Assembly: GCA_016744415.1 (NCBI GenBank)
Contig: JADGEL010000001.1
Span: 248,001 to 312,000, forward strand
DNA length: 64,000 nucleotides
DNA from: Flavobacteriaceae bacterium
GTDB taxonomy: Bacteria > Bacteroidota > Bacteroidia > Flavobacteriales > Flavobacteriaceae
Direction of reading: 5' to 3'
The translations under genes and the position numbers were made by a program. Shown here piece by piece: positions 45,691 through 54,577 of this stretch. The notes under the pieces were generated by a model, which was not told the origin of the DNA, ran no database searches, and saw only the letters and a list, made by a program, of their open reading frames with translations. Numbering within the stretch: position 1 is the stretch's first letter; each line of letters opens with the position of its first letter.

Positions 45691-47124
45691 ATGATGAAAA
45701 GCACTATTGCAGAATTATTGAATTCAGATAAAATAGGTACAGAAGTACAAGTAAAAGGTTGGGTAAGAACTTTTAGAAGTAATCGTTTTGTTGCTCTAAA
45801 CGACGGCTCTACCATAAATAATATTCAATGTGTTATTGACTTTGAAAATCTGGACGAAGCTCTTTTAAAGAGGATTACAACAGGTGCTGCTATAGCTATT
45901 ATAGGAGCGTTAGTTGAAAGCCAAGGAAAGGGTCAAAAAGTTGAGATTAAAGTTGCTCATTTGGAAATTTTGGGAGATTCTAACCCAGAAGAATACCCTA
46001 TTCAACCTAAAAAACATAGTTTAGAATTTTTGCGTGAAAATGCACATTTGCGAATTCGAACAAATACTTTTGCTGCTGTAATGCGTGTGCGTTCTGCATT
46101 GTCTTTTGCTGTACACAAGTACTTTACAGAAAATGGATTTTACAATTTTCATGCTCCCATAATTACAGGGTCTGACGCTGAAGGTGCTGGAGAAATATTT
46201 CAAGTATCAACGTTAAATCAAAAAAATATTCCAACAACTGAAGATGGAAATGTTGACCACTCTCAAGACTTTTTTGGGAAAGAAACAAACCTTACGGTAT
46301 CTGGACAATTAGAGGCCGAAACCTATGCAATGGCATTGGGTAAGGTTTATACATTTGGCCCAACGTTTAGAGCTGAGAATTCTAATACTACGCGTCACTT
46401 AGCAGAATTTTGGATGATAGAACCAGAAATGGCTTTTTATGATTTAGACATGAACATGGATTTAGCTGAAGATTTTATTAAAGCTGTTATAAAGGATATT
46501 TTAGTTAGTTGTAAAGATGATTTAGACTTTTTAGAGAGTCGATTAACTCAAGAAGAAAAATCAAAACCAGCGAATCAAAGAAGCGAAATGGCATTGATAG
46601 AAAAATTAAAATTTGTTAGTGACAATAATTTTATTCGTTTAAGTTATACTGAAGCTTATGAAATTTTAAGAAACTGCAAGCCAAATAAAAAGAAGAAATT
46701 CCAATTTCCAATTAACGAATGGGGAGTTGATTTACAAAGTGAACACGAACGATTTTTGGTTGAAAAACATTTTAAATGTCCAGTAATCTTATTTGATTAT
46801 CCTGTAAATATTAAAGCATTTTATATGCGTTTAAATGATGATGGTAAAACGGTAAGAGCAATGGATGTTTTGTTTCCAGGTATTGGTGAAATAGTTGGTG
46901 GCGCACAGCGTGAAGAGCGTTTGGATGTACTTAAAGAAAAAATGGCGGTATTAGATATCGACGAAAAAGAATTATGGTGGTATTTAGATACCCGAAAATT
47001 TGGAACAGCAGTACATAGTGGGTTTGGTCTTGGTTTTGAAAGACTAGTTCAGTTTGTTACTGGTATGGGAAATATTAGAGATGTAATTCCTTTTCCGAGG
47101 ACACCACAAAATGCTGAGTTTTAA
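45691..47124 (+). CDS. asnS: Asparaginyl-tRNA synthetase
   Basis: 477 residues (two consecutive ATGs at 45691 and 45694). The N-terminal OB-fold anticodon-binding domain ([22 protein letters not shown]) is followed by the class II catalytic core with [18 protein letters not shown] (motif 1 region), [22 protein letters not shown] (motif 2), and [15 protein letters not shown] (motif 3). The Asn-type rather than Asp-type sequence around motif 2 supports AsnRS. rpoN follows 79 bases downstream in the same direction. Confidence 0.97.
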   Translation: MMKSTIAELLNSDKIGTEVQVKGWVRTFRSNRFVALNDGSTINNIQCVIDFENLDEALLKRITTGAAIAIIGALVESQGKGQKVEIKVAHLEILGDSNPEEYPIQPKKHSLEFLRENAHLRIRTNTFAAVMRVRSALSFAVHKYFTENGFYNFHAPIITGSDAEGAGEIFQVSTLNQKNIPTTEDGNVDHSQDFFGKETNLTVSGQLEAETYAMALGKVYTFGPTFRAENSNTTRHLAEFWMIEPEMAFYDLDMNMDLAEDFIKAVIKDILVSCKDDLDFLESRLTQEEKSKPANQRSEMALIEKLKFVSDNNFIRLSYTEAYEILRNCKPNKKKKFQFPINEWGVDLQSEHERFLVEKHFKCPVILFDYPVNIKAFYMRLNDDGKTVRAMDVLFPGIGEIVGGAQREERLDVLKEKMAVLDIDEKELWWYLDTRKFGTAVHSGFGLGFERLVQFVTGMGNIRDVIPFPRTPQNAEF

Positions 47125-47203
47125 TTTTTAATCTATTTTGATTTCGCTTGAATTTTTGTAGTTTTATAAAGTCAATAAATTTCTATTGATTTTATAATAA
47201 TTC

Positions 47204-48652
47204 ATGCTAAAACAATCCTTACAATATAAATTATCACAGAAATTATCTCCTCAACAAATACAGTTGATGAAGTTAATTCAATTGCCTACACAAGCATTTG
47301 AGCAACGTTTAAAACAAGAAATTGAGGAGAATCCTGCGCTAGAAAACGGAAAAGAATCGTTAGATGATTTCGAAGAAAACATTCAAGATGATTTTGATGA
47401 TAGTGAATCTATTGATGCCCAAGATATCAATATTGATGATTATTTAAGTGATGATGAAATTCCCTCATACAAAACACAAGCCAATAATTATTCTGCTGAC
47501 GATGATGAAAAAAGTATTCCATATGCAGGAGGCACAACTTTTAATCAACATTTATTAAGCCAACTACACACTTTTAGCTTTAACGAAAAAGAAGAAATCA
47601 TTGCTGAATTTTTAATTGGAAGTATTGATGAGAGTGGGTACATAAGGCGAGATCTTGAAGACATTATTGATGATTTAGCCTTTACTCAAAACATCTTTTC
47701 GAACAAAAAAGAAATTGAAAAATTACTATCAACAGTTCAAGGATTAGATCCTGCTGGTGTTGGTGCAAGAAATTTAAATGAGTGTTTGTACATACAGCTA
47801 CAAAGAAAAAAAGACAACCCAAGTAGAAAGCTAGCTTTAGAAATTGTTGATAATTCATTCGATGCTTTTGCTAAAAAACATTATAAAAAGATTCTACAAA
47901 AGTATAACATTTCTGAAGTAGAATTACAAGATGCTATTTTAGAAATTGAAAAATTAAATCCTAAACCTGGTGGGGCATTTATGGGGTCTAACAAAATTGC
48001 AGAGCAAATTGTTCCTGACTTTACCATTAACATTGTTGATGGAGAATTAGAGCTTAATTTAAATTCTAGAAATGCACCTGAATTACACGTTTCTAGAGAA
48101 TACAATAACTTAATGTTGGGTTATAAAGAATCTAAAAACAAAACAAAATCTCAACGTGATGCCGTTTTATTTATCAAACAAAAATTAGATGCTGCTAAAT
48201 GGTTTATTGATGCTATTAGACAGCGACAACAAACTTTGTTTGTAACTATGAATGCAATTATGCGCCATCAATCTGATTATTTTTTAACAGGAGATGAGCG
48301 CAAACTTAAACCCATGATTTTAAAAGATATTGCTGAAACTATTAATATGGATATCTCTACAGTCTCACGAGTTGCCAATAGCAAATACTGTTCAACTCCA
48401 TATGGCACTAAATTGATAAAAGAGTTCTTTTCTGAATCGATGAAAAATGACCAAGGAGAAGATGTATCAACTAGAGAAATTAAAAAGATATTAGAACAAG
48501 TTGTTGAAGAAGAAGATAAGAAAAAACCTTATACTGATGATAAATTGGCTGCATTATTAAAAGAAAAAAGCTATCCTATTGCCCGAAGAACGATTGCAAA
48601 GTATAGAGAACAACTTGATATTCCAGTAGCTAGGTTAAGAAAAAAATTATAA
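47204..48652 (+). CDS. rpoN: RNA polymerase sigma-54 factor
   Basis: 482 residues. Region I is the Gln-rich MLKQSLQYKLSQKLSPQQIQLMKLIQLP, followed by an acidic region II (DDFEENIQDDFDDSESIDAQDINIDDYL), the core-binding region (LDPAGVGARNLNECL), the helix-turn-helix (ISTVSRVANSKYCSTPYG) and the RpoN box ARRTIAKYRE at about 460-469, which contacts the -24 element. All regions are present and of normal length. It needs AAA+ activators, none of which lies in this window. The PAP2-like gene begins 4 bases downstream. Confidence 0.97.
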   Translation: MLKQSLQYKLSQKLSPQQIQLMKLIQLPTQAFEQRLKQEIEENPALENGKESLDDFEENIQDDFDDSESIDAQDINIDDYLSDDEIPSYKTQANNYSADDDEKSIPYAGGTTFNQHLLSQLHTFSFNEKEEIIAEFLIGSIDESGYIRRDLEDIIDDLAFTQNIFSNKKEIEKLLSTVQGLDPAGVGARNLNECLYIQLQRKKDNPSRKLALEIVDNSFDAFAKKHYKKILQKYNISEVELQDAILEIEKLNPKPGGAFMGSNKIAEQIVPDFTINIVDGELELNLNSRNAPELHVSREYNNLMLGYKESKNKTKSQRDAVLFIKQKLDAAKWFIDAIRQRQQTLFVTMNAIMRHQSDYFLTGDERKLKPMILKDIAETINMDISTVSRVANSKYCSTPYGTKLIKEFFSESMKNDQGEDVSTREIKKILEQVVEEEDKKKPYTDDKLAALLKEKSYPIARRTIAKYREQLDIPVARLRKKL

Positions 48653-48655
48653 TAC

Positions 48656-49261
48656 ATGAACTTTAATAAATTAGTTTCACACATCATACACCCTATTGTA
48701 ATTCCTATAATTGGAACTATCATCTATTTTATCATTCTGCCAAAACATACGCCAGAAAAAATGGAACTGCTTGTGATTTCATCAATATTTATTGGCACCT
48801 ATGTAATCCCTTTATTATTTTTATTGACTTTAAAGTCATCTAATGTCATATCGAATTTACAGTTAGAAAATATCCAAGAACGTAAATTTCCTGTCATGTT
48901 TTTTATCTCTATCACATTTTTAATTTCAACGTTACTAAGAAAAATTCCGAGTATTATTGAGCTTTCTTTATTTTTTTACGGGATGACTTTATCTCTTATA
49001 ATTGTGTACTTATTACTCTACGCTAAATTTAAAGCAAGTTTTCACATGGTTGGAATTAGTGGACTTATTGGTTTTTTTATATGTTTTAGCTTTCAATTTC
49101 AGATTAATTTATTGTTGCTTATTGCAGTTTTACTCATACTTGCTGGTATTATAGCAACATCACGACTTAAATTAAAAGCACATAACCCAAGAGAAATATT
49201 TTGGGGATCATTTATCGGTATTACTAGTGTATTTGCAGTTTTTATTATCTACAATATGTAG
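48656..49261 (+). CDS. PAP2-like integral-membrane protein
   Basis: 201 residues with six hydrophobic helices. Short loops carry KASFHMVGISGL and SRLKLKAHNPREIFWGSFIG, which resemble the second (SGH) and third (SRxxxxxHxxxDxxxG) motifs of PAP2-type phosphatases, though the fit is partial: FHMVGISG in place of PSGH. It may be a divergent lipid phosphatase or an inactive relative. It lies 4 bases after rpoN and is presumably co-transcribed. Its 3' end overlaps the convergent beta-barrel gene by 13 bp. Confidence 0.65.
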   Translation: MNFNKLVSHIIHPIVIPIIGTIIYFIILPKHTPEKMELLVISSIFIGTYVIPLLFLLTLKSSNVISNLQLENIQERKFPVMFFISITFLISTLLRKIPSIIELSLFFYGMTLSLIIVYLLLYAKFKASFHMVGISGLIGFFICFSFQFQINLLLLIAVLLILAGIIATSRLKLKAHNPREIFWGSFIGITSVFAVFIIYNM

Positions 49262-49923
49262 AACATTAAACCAATATTAAATTGCTTTAAATTAATTAGT
49301 TTATCATCAATATAAGCGTCTTTAAATAGTGTATTTAACCCATAATACAAACTTAAATTAAAAGAGCTATAACCAGCCGAAAAAGTTAATCCGTATTGAA
49401 AGTTTTGAAACTCATTAATGTTTTTTACTTTAATTGTTTCAATAGCGTCAGTATATTTAGATTTATTAGCAAAGACATACCCAAATTTGGCTCCAATATA
49501 AACCCTCCAAAAACTATGGTTTATTGCTGTTGATGTTCGCCAACGAAATTCTAATGGTAATTCAATTGCATAAGTTGTTAATCTATTGCTGTTAAAATCA
49601 TCATTAGGTATAACTTCATACAAACCACTATCAGATATTTTTAAGTTTTGGTTATACGCATTGTAGGCATATCCAACCCCTACACCTAAAGCAACATTAC
49701 GTCTTTCATTCAAGGGGAAGTCTCTAATATACCCTATTGTGAATCCTCCAGAAATACCATTTTGATTAAAACCTGAAGGTTTATTTACTAGTAAATTATA
49801 ATTTAAACTAAAGTAAAATTGATCTTCCAAATATTTATTGTCAACAAAAACACTATCGGTTTGACCATAGGATTTTGCGAAACCAACTAGAACAATAAAA
49901 ATAATTAAACTTTTTTTTAGCAT
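49249..49923 (-). CDS. Outer-membrane beta-barrel protein (PorT-like)
   Basis: 224 residues from ATG 49923: LKKSLIIFIVLVGFAKSYGQ is a clean signal peptide; a longer frame starting at TTG 49953 runs into a terminator palindrome and a promoter box, so it is rejected. The mature part is a run of amphipathic strands (GGFTIGYIRDFPL; VALGVGVGYAYNAYN; IELPLEFRW; VYIGAKFGYVF; YGLTFSAGYSSF) ending GLMFYIL, an eight-strand-type outer-membrane barrel of the PorT-like (PF13568) kind. It lies downstream of the ExbB/ExbD operon but behind its own promoter box. Function unknown. Confidence 0.8.
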   Translation of the reverse strand: MLKKSLIIFIVLVGFAKSYGQTDSVFVDNKYLEDQFYFSLNYNLLVNKPSGFNQNGISGGFTIGYIRDFPLNERRNVALGVGVGYAYNAYNQNLKISDSGLYEVIPNDDFNSNRLTTYAIELPLEFRWRTSTAINHSFWRVYIGAKFGYVFANKSKYTDAIETIKVKNINEFQNFQYGLTFSAGYSSFNLSLYYGLNTLFKDAYIDDKLINLKQFNIGLMFYIL

Positions 49924-49927
49924 AACA

Positions 49928-49935
49928 CAAATATA
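49928..49935 (-). promoter_or_regulatory. -7 box directly before the beta-barrel gene
   Basis: TATATTTG on the minus strand, exactly 4 bases (TGTT) before the ATG at 49923, between the exbD terminator palindrome and the start codon. Confidence 0.45.
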
Positions 49936-49938
49936 ACG

Positions 49939-49970
49939 AAAAATGGCAACCAATATTGGTTGCCATTTTT
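49939..49970 (-). terminator. Perfect palindrome terminating the exbB-exbD operon
   Basis: A 32-base uninterrupted palindrome (half-site AAAAATGGCAACCAAT at 49939-49954, its complement at 49955-49970) lies 26 bases beyond the exbD stop. The minus-strand transcript ends in a T-run. It closes the ExbB/ExbD unit just before the beta-barrel promoter box. Confidence 0.8.
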
Positions 49971-49995
49971 AGTCTTTATAAAAACTTTTCTTCAA

Positions 49996-50454
49996 TTACT
50001 GTGCAGCAGGTCTTGTTGCATAGGTAACTTTCAAAGCATTTACTTCTCTTAATTCTTTTTTGATATCATTTATAGTACCAACTGAGCTTTCTTTATCTCC
50101 TTTAATTAAAGTGGTCATATAACTTTGCTCATCTTCTGGGACTTTTTTTCTAGACATATAAATAAAGTTTCTTACATCTCTAATAGTTGCAATCTTATCA
50201 TTTAATTGAATTTTATCTCCTACACCGTATACATCAGCATCTTGAGCCTCACCAACATATATTGTCATTACCAAACGTTTTTCTTCCAGCTTTTTTATTT
50301 CAGTTGCAGTAGGAATATCATTCTTAACTAAGATTGTAGTTTCTCTCATGGTTGTTGCAACCATAAAAAAGAATAATAACATAAATACAATATCTGGTAA
50401 CGATGCCGTATTAATCGGCGCCATTCCTTTTTTCTTTTTATTAAATTTAGACAT
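49996..50454 (-). CDS. exbD: ExbD/TolR-family protein 2
   Basis: 152 residues. A basic N-terminus (KFNKKKKG) precedes the single helix with the conserved proton-path Asp (TASLPDIVFMLLFFFMVATTM), and a periplasmic domain follows (TILVKNDIPTATEIKKLEEKRLVMTIYVG...). It works with ExbB as a proton-driven motor for TonB or a related system. It starts 16 bases after the first ExbD in the same operon. Confidence 0.95.
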   Translation of the reverse strand: MSKFNKKKKGMAPINTASLPDIVFMLLFFFMVATTMRETTILVKNDIPTATEIKKLEEKRLVMTIYVGEAQDADVYGVGDKIQLNDKIATIRDVRNFIYMSRKKVPEDEQSYMTTLIKGDKESSVGTINDIKKELREVNALKVTYATRPAAQ

Positions 50455-50470
50455 CTTCCTATGTTTTTAA

Positions 50471-51109
50471 TTAATTAGAACTAATCTCAGCAATTATCTC
50501 AGGATATTTTGCTTTAATTATTTTAATTCTTTCAGTAAGCTTTAACATTGTTGCAGGGTCTGAAGTTCCTCTACCTTCTTGTTCAACCATATCCTCATAA
50601 CTCACACCATATTCATCCATTGCTAAGCGATTTCTTAAGAAAGTATAAGCAGCACCAATTTCATTCTGAACTTCAATATACATTCCATAAGAAGTACTTC
50701 TATCAGTTTTTAACGAAATAACTGCTTTGTTTGGATGATCTGACGATTTTGGATTCTTAGCACCATCACACCAAGAACATTCAGTACCCTCTGTTTCATT
50801 GAAAGCTGCTATTGGGTTTCCTTTACCCCCACCATTATCAATAAATGCAATTGTTAATTCTTTAACATCTTTAACTTCGTAATATTCATTCTCAATTAAC
50901 AAATCGTCATTTCTGTTGATTATTACTTCAAAAACATTACGTTCTTTTACAATTGGTTTATCAATATTTTCTGGTTGTTTTTCAGGTAATTTCCTAGAAA
51001 TACCAGCATCAACATCCATCGTTGTTGTTACTAAGAAAAATATCAATAGTAAGAATGCAATATCTGCCATTGAGCCTGCATTAATTTCAGGTGAATCTCT
51101 TCTTGCCAT
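50471..51109 (-). CDS. exbD: ExbD/TolR-family protein 1
   Basis: 212 residues, longer than typical ExbD (about 140). ARRDSPEINAGSMADIAFLLLIFFLVTTTMD holds the helix with the functional Asp. The periplasmic domain (RNVFEVIINRNDDLLIENEYYEVKDVKELT) has an insertion containing ECSWCDGAKNPKSSDHP, with a CxxC pair, at about residues 108-125. It is paired with the second ExbD, 15 bases downstream of the 159-residue membrane gene. Confidence 0.94.
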   Translation of the reverse strand: MARRDSPEINAGSMADIAFLLLIFFLVTTTMDVDAGISRKLPEKQPENIDKPIVKERNVFEVIINRNDDLLIENEYYEVKDVKELTIAFIDNGGGKGNPIAAFNETEGTECSWCDGAKNPKSSDHPNKAVISLKTDRSTSYGMYIEVQNEIGAAYTFLRNRLAMDEYGVSYEDMVEQEGRGTSDPATMLKLTERIKIIKAKYPEIIAEISSN

Positions 51110-51124
51110 AATATATTGCTGTTT

Positions 51125-51604
51125 TTATTTGTTAGACATCATTGTTCTGAAAGAACCCCAAACTACTGTTATAAGTCCTATTATACCTAAAATATATGTG
51201 TACTTAATAAGTGTACCTACCATTTTTGGAGTTGCCCCTTCTTCTCCGCCTTCAATATAAACGCCATTCGGACCTGTGATTTCAGCATCACTTGCCATTA
51301 CATAAGAAATTGCAAATAACACACCTAAAACTACCAAACTAATAATTGCTTTTTTTAATGCAGCAGGATGCTTCACTAAATTTACTGCTGAAAACAGCAC
51401 TGCAATACCAGCAGTTAAATACAACATCATTATTGTAAAAGATACAAATGGGCCTAACACACTATTCTGCATATCTAAGACCTCTTGGCTATCGCCAACA
51501 AAAGCTTCATCACCCGGCATCATAACCCTTACAAGCATAATAACGCCTATAAGACCCAATACACCTGCGGCGATTTTCGCTATTTTATTAAATTTATTAT
51601 CCAT
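51125..51604 (-). CDS. Membrane protein of the flavobacterial ExbB/ExbD operon
   Basis: 159 residues with four hydrophobic segments (IAAGVLGLIGVIMLVRVM; VSFTIMMLYLTAGIAVLFSAV; AIISLVVLGVLFAISYVM; YTYILGIIGLITVVWGSF). A polar loop (SDAEITGPNGVYIEGGEEGATPKM) precedes the last. No catalytic motif is recognised. It lies between exbB and exbD in the same direction with 12-15 base gaps, so it is likely an accessory of this energising complex, a gene order frequent in Flavobacteriaceae. Confidence 0.8.
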   Translation of the reverse strand: MDNKFNKIAKIAAGVLGLIGVIMLVRVMMPGDEAFVGDSQEVLDMQNSVLGPFVSFTIMMLYLTAGIAVLFSAVNLVKHPAALKKAIISLVVLGVLFAISYVMASDAEITGPNGVYIEGGEEGATPKMVGTLIKYTYILGIIGLITVVWGSFRTMMSNK

Positions 51605-51616
51605 AATATCTGATTC

Positions 51617-52348
51617 TTATTTTTGTTGCTTAACTAATATATCAACTAAATTGATAGATGCATCTTCCATATTATTAACAATACTATCTACTTTAGAGAT
51701 AATGTAGTTATAAAATACTTGTAAGATAATTGCAACAATCAAACCAAATACTGTTGTTAACAATGCAACTTTAATACCACCTGCAACAGTTGCTGGAGAC
51801 ATCTCATTAGAAACAGCGATATCATCAAAGGCTTTAATCATTCCAATTACTGTACCCATGAAACCAAGCATCGGTGCTAATGCAATAAATAATGATAACC
51901 AAGAAATATTCTTTTCTAACAATCCCATTTGAACACCACCATAACCAACAATAGCTTTTTCAGCAGCTTCAACACCTTCGCCATCACCTACTCTTTTTAA
52001 CCCTTGAAAGAAAATTGAAGCTACAGGCCCTTTAGTATCTCTTGCAACTTCTTTTGCTGCTTCAACACCACCTGATGCTAATGCATCTTCAACTTTAGCC
52101 AATAATTTTTTTGTATTAGTAGTTGCTAAGTTTAAATAGATAATTCTCTCAATTGCAATTGCAAGACCTAATATTAAGGTGATCAATACAATTCCCATAA
52201 AACTTGCACCACCTTCAATAAAACGTTGTTTTAATTCTTGATGAAAAGTTTTTTCTGTTTGTTGCGCTTCTTCTTGAGCGTAAGTACTTTGTGTAGTTCC
52301 TAAAAACAATAGACCAGTAATTGCTAGGATTGTAAATAATTTTCTCAT
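51617..52348 (-). CDS. exbB: MotA/TolQ/ExbB proton-channel protein
   Basis: 243 residues. The N-terminus (KLFTILAITGLLFLGTTQSTYAQ) is a signal-peptide-like segment, as in other Bacteroidota ExbB. A helix follows (SFMGIVLITLILGLAIAIERIIYL), then a cytoplasmic stretch (residues 75-140), then paired helices (WLSLFIALAPMLGFMGTVIGMIKAF; GGIKVALLTTVFGLIVAIILQV), which carry the TolQ-family GTV/GLAL-type motif. It heads the operon ExbB, 159-residue protein, ExbD, ExbD that energises TonB-dependent uptake such as the SusC receptor in this window. Confidence 0.95.
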   Translation of the reverse strand: MRKLFTILAITGLLFLGTTQSTYAQEEAQQTEKTFHQELKQRFIEGGASFMGIVLITLILGLAIAIERIIYLNLATTNTKKLLAKVEDALASGGVEAAKEVARDTKGPVASIFFQGLKRVGDGEGVEAAEKAIVGYGGVQMGLLEKNISWLSLFIALAPMLGFMGTVIGMIKAFDDIAVSNEMSPATVAGGIKVALLTTVFGLIVAIILQVFYNYIISKVDSIVNNMEDASINLVDILVKQQK

Positions 52349-52421
52349 TGTGTAATTGTTAATTTATTAATTTATTTTACGGGTTAAATATATAACATTT
52401 TTGCAAATGCACCAATTTCGG

Positions 52422-52508
52422 CGGAGAGAAAGGGATTCGAACCCCCGATATAGTTTCCCATATACACGCTTTCCAAGCGTGCGCCTTAAACCACTCGGCC
52501 ACCTCTCC
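52422..52508 (-). tRNA. tRNA-Ser (anticodon GGA)
   Basis: An 87-base class II tRNA: acceptor GGAGAGG pairs with the CTCTCC end, D-arm GGCCGAGTGGTTTAAGGC, anticodon loop in CTTGGAAAG giving GGA, a long variable arm (TATATGGGAAACTATA) and the T-arm GGGGGTTCGAATCCC. G is at the discriminator position, as expected for SerRS recognition. CCA is not encoded. It lies between the exbB start and the asparaginase gene. Confidence 0.95.
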
Positions 52509-52694
52509 TTTATTGATTTTTGCGAAGCCCAAGTAACAAAAAAATGTTGAGTTGTAAAAACTTTATATTCTGTTTTTGAAGATAAAATTTGTTAAAAAAA
52601 ATTAATGCTGTGATTCTCTTTTTTTATTGTGAAATCAATAATCAAATTTCTGATTTACTCAATATTTTCTAAAATAATTTTATCTAGTTTTTTT

Positions 52695-53726
52695 TCATTC
52701 AGTCATTTCACCTCGTAACGGAGTTTCAAAAACTTCTTTAAACTCCGTGTCTGCTATTTTTTGACCTAATAAATACATCATTTTTGCTAGAGCTGATTCT
52801 GTAGTGATATCTTTACCGCTAATCAAACCCATTTTTTGTAAATGTTCACTAGTTTCATAATGCCCCAATATCACACTACCTTCAACACACTGTGTAACTC
52901 CAACAATTTTAATTCCTCGCTTTAAAGTATCCTTTAACAATTTGACAAACCATTTATCAGTTGGGGCATTTCCAGACCCAAAGGTTTCAAGAATGACTCC
53001 TTTCAATCCTTCAATTTCTAAAATACTTTTAATTGTTTTTTCGGTAATCCCAGGAAACAATTTAAGCAAGACAATATTGCTCTCTAATCTTTTTCTAATT
53101 CTAATTTCCTTAAACCTTCTAGACTTTAGCAACATTGCTTCATTAAACTTTAAATGCACTCCACTTTCTGCCAAAGAAGAATAATTTGGGGATGTAAACG
53201 CATTGAAATGTTCGGAGTTTATTTTGGTAGTTCTATTAGCCCTATACAATTTGTATTCAAAATACAAACATACTTCAGATACAACAGGTTTTCCATTTTT
53301 ATGTGCCGAGGCTATTTCTATCGAAGTAATTAAATTTTCTTTAGCATCGGTTCTTATATGTCCTATCGGTAATTGTGACCCTGTAAAAATTACTGGTTTT
53401 GATAAATTCTCAAACATAAAACTAATAGCAGATGCCGTATAAGACATAGTGTCAGAACCGTGAAGCACCACAAATCCATCAAACTTTTGATAATTTTTTT
53501 CAATGATTTCAGTAATCTCAACCCAATAGTTTATATTCATATTAGAGGAGTCAATAATCTCTTTAAAAGAAATAGAATCAATGGTACAGTTCAAATGTTT
53601 TAATTCTGGAATTTGTACCAATAACTTGTCAAAATTAAAAGGTTTGAGTACTCCTGTTTTAAAATCTTGAGTCATACCAATGGTACCTCCAGTATAAACC
53701 AATAATATATGTGGAACTCTTGCCAT
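52695..53726 (-). CDS. ansA: Type I (cytoplasmic) L-asparaginase
   Basis: 343 residues with no signal peptide. The first catalytic Thr lies in VYTGGTIGMTQD (Thr 12 region) and the second block is VLHGSDTMSYTASAISFM. ILETFGSGNAP, an additional conserved block, is also present. Length and the T-G-G-T-I-G form match the bacterial AnsA type rather than the periplasmic high-affinity enzyme. It converts L-asparagine to aspartate and ammonia. It is a single gene divergent from the BI-1 gene. Confidence 0.93.
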   Translation of the reverse strand: MARVPHILLVYTGGTIGMTQDFKTGVLKPFNFDKLLVQIPELKHLNCTIDSISFKEIIDSSNMNINYWVEITEIIEKNYQKFDGFVVLHGSDTMSYTASAISFMFENLSKPVIFTGSQLPIGHIRTDAKENLITSIEIASAHKNGKPVVSEVCLYFEYKLYRANRTTKINSEHFNAFTSPNYSSLAESGVHLKFNEAMLLKSRRFKEIRIRKRLESNIVLLKLFPGITEKTIKSILEIEGLKGVILETFGSGNAPTDKWFVKLLKDTLKRGIKIVGVTQCVEGSVILGHYETSEHLQKMGLISGKDITTESALAKMMYLLGQKIADTEFKEVFETPLRGEMTE

Positions 53727-53821
53727 TTTTTCGTTTAAATTTAAATGGAATAATTAAGGCCTAAAGTTATCAATAAAATTAATTTATATTTACATCTTAA
53801 TCTAAAAGATCTTCAAATCAT

Positions 53822-54517
53822 ATGGAAAACACTACTCAAAAATTATTTGTCAGCGACTTACCTAATGTAGAACGTGTTGCATTTTACAAGAAAACATACT
53901 CTCATGTTGCAGGAGGTGTTTTATTTTTTATTCTTGTTGAATATTTGTTCTTTCAATCTGAAACAATCATAAATTTTGCTTTATCACTAACTCAAGGTTA
54001 TAAATGGCTATTGATGTTAGGTGGATTTATGTTCATCACAAATTACTCTGAAAGAATGATGTTAAAAACTCCTGATTTAAAAACTCAATATATCGCCTAC
54101 GGGATCTACATTATAGCAGAGGCTTTTATATTTATCCCTTTACTTTTTATTGCTATTTCATATACCAATAATTTTGACTTATTAAATCAAGCCGCCATTG
54201 TTACTTTATCATTATTCTCTGGATTAACAGCTATTGTTTTTGTAACAAAAAAGGATTTTTCTTTTATGAGGTCTACCTTAACAATTGGCTTTTTTATTGC
54301 TTTAGGGTTGATTGCTGCCGGAATTTTATTTGGGTTTAATCTTGGATTATGGTTTTCAGTTGGAATGTGTGCTTTAGCAGCTGGATCTATTTTATATCAA
54401 ACTTCTAATTTGATTCACAAATATTCTACTGATCAATACGTACCTGCGGCGTTAGGATTATTTGCCTCTTTAATGCTTTTATTTTGGTATGTGCTTAGTA
54501 TATTTTCTAGAGATTAG
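53822..54517 (+). CDS. Bax inhibitor-1/YccA-family membrane protein
   Basis: 231 residues with seven hydrophobic helices. The first helices (VAGGVLFFILVEYLFF; WLLMLGGFMFI), the fifth-sixth block (AAIVTLSLFSGLTAIVFVTKKDFSFM) and the last (YVPAALGLFASLMLLFWYVLSIFS) follow the YccA/BI-1 pattern, and the SILYQTSNLIHKY segment is typical. Bacterial members are linked to membrane stress and calcium leak, e.g. YccA with FtsH; no partner is adjacent. A terminator follows. Confidence 0.88.
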   Translation: MENTTQKLFVSDLPNVERVAFYKKTYSHVAGGVLFFILVEYLFFQSETIINFALSLTQGYKWLLMLGGFMFITNYSERMMLKTPDLKTQYIAYGIYIIAEAFIFIPLLFIAISYTNNFDLLNQAAIVTLSLFSGLTAIVFVTKKDFSFMRSTLTIGFFIALGLIAAGILFGFNLGLWFSVGMCALAAGSILYQTSNLIHKYSTDQYVPAALGLFASLMLLFWYVLSIFSRD

Positions 54518-54536
54518 AACTTCTCTTAAGCAAATA

Positions 54537-54572
54537 AAAAACCGCTTATAAAAATATAAAGCGGTTTTTTTA
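54537..54572. terminator. Bidirectional terminator between the BI-1 and Lrp genes
   Basis: AAAAACCGCTT and AAGCGGTTTTT make an 11-bp perfect stem around an 11-base loop. A- and T-runs on both sides let it serve the convergent BI-1 and Lrp genes. Confidence 0.85.
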
Positions 54573-54577
54573 TTCGA

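Noticed and set aside
49924-49953. Upstream TTG start extending the beta-barrel protein by 10 residues
   Set aside because: It would place the start inside the exbD terminator palindrome and upstream of the promoter box; ATG 49923 gives a clean signal peptide.
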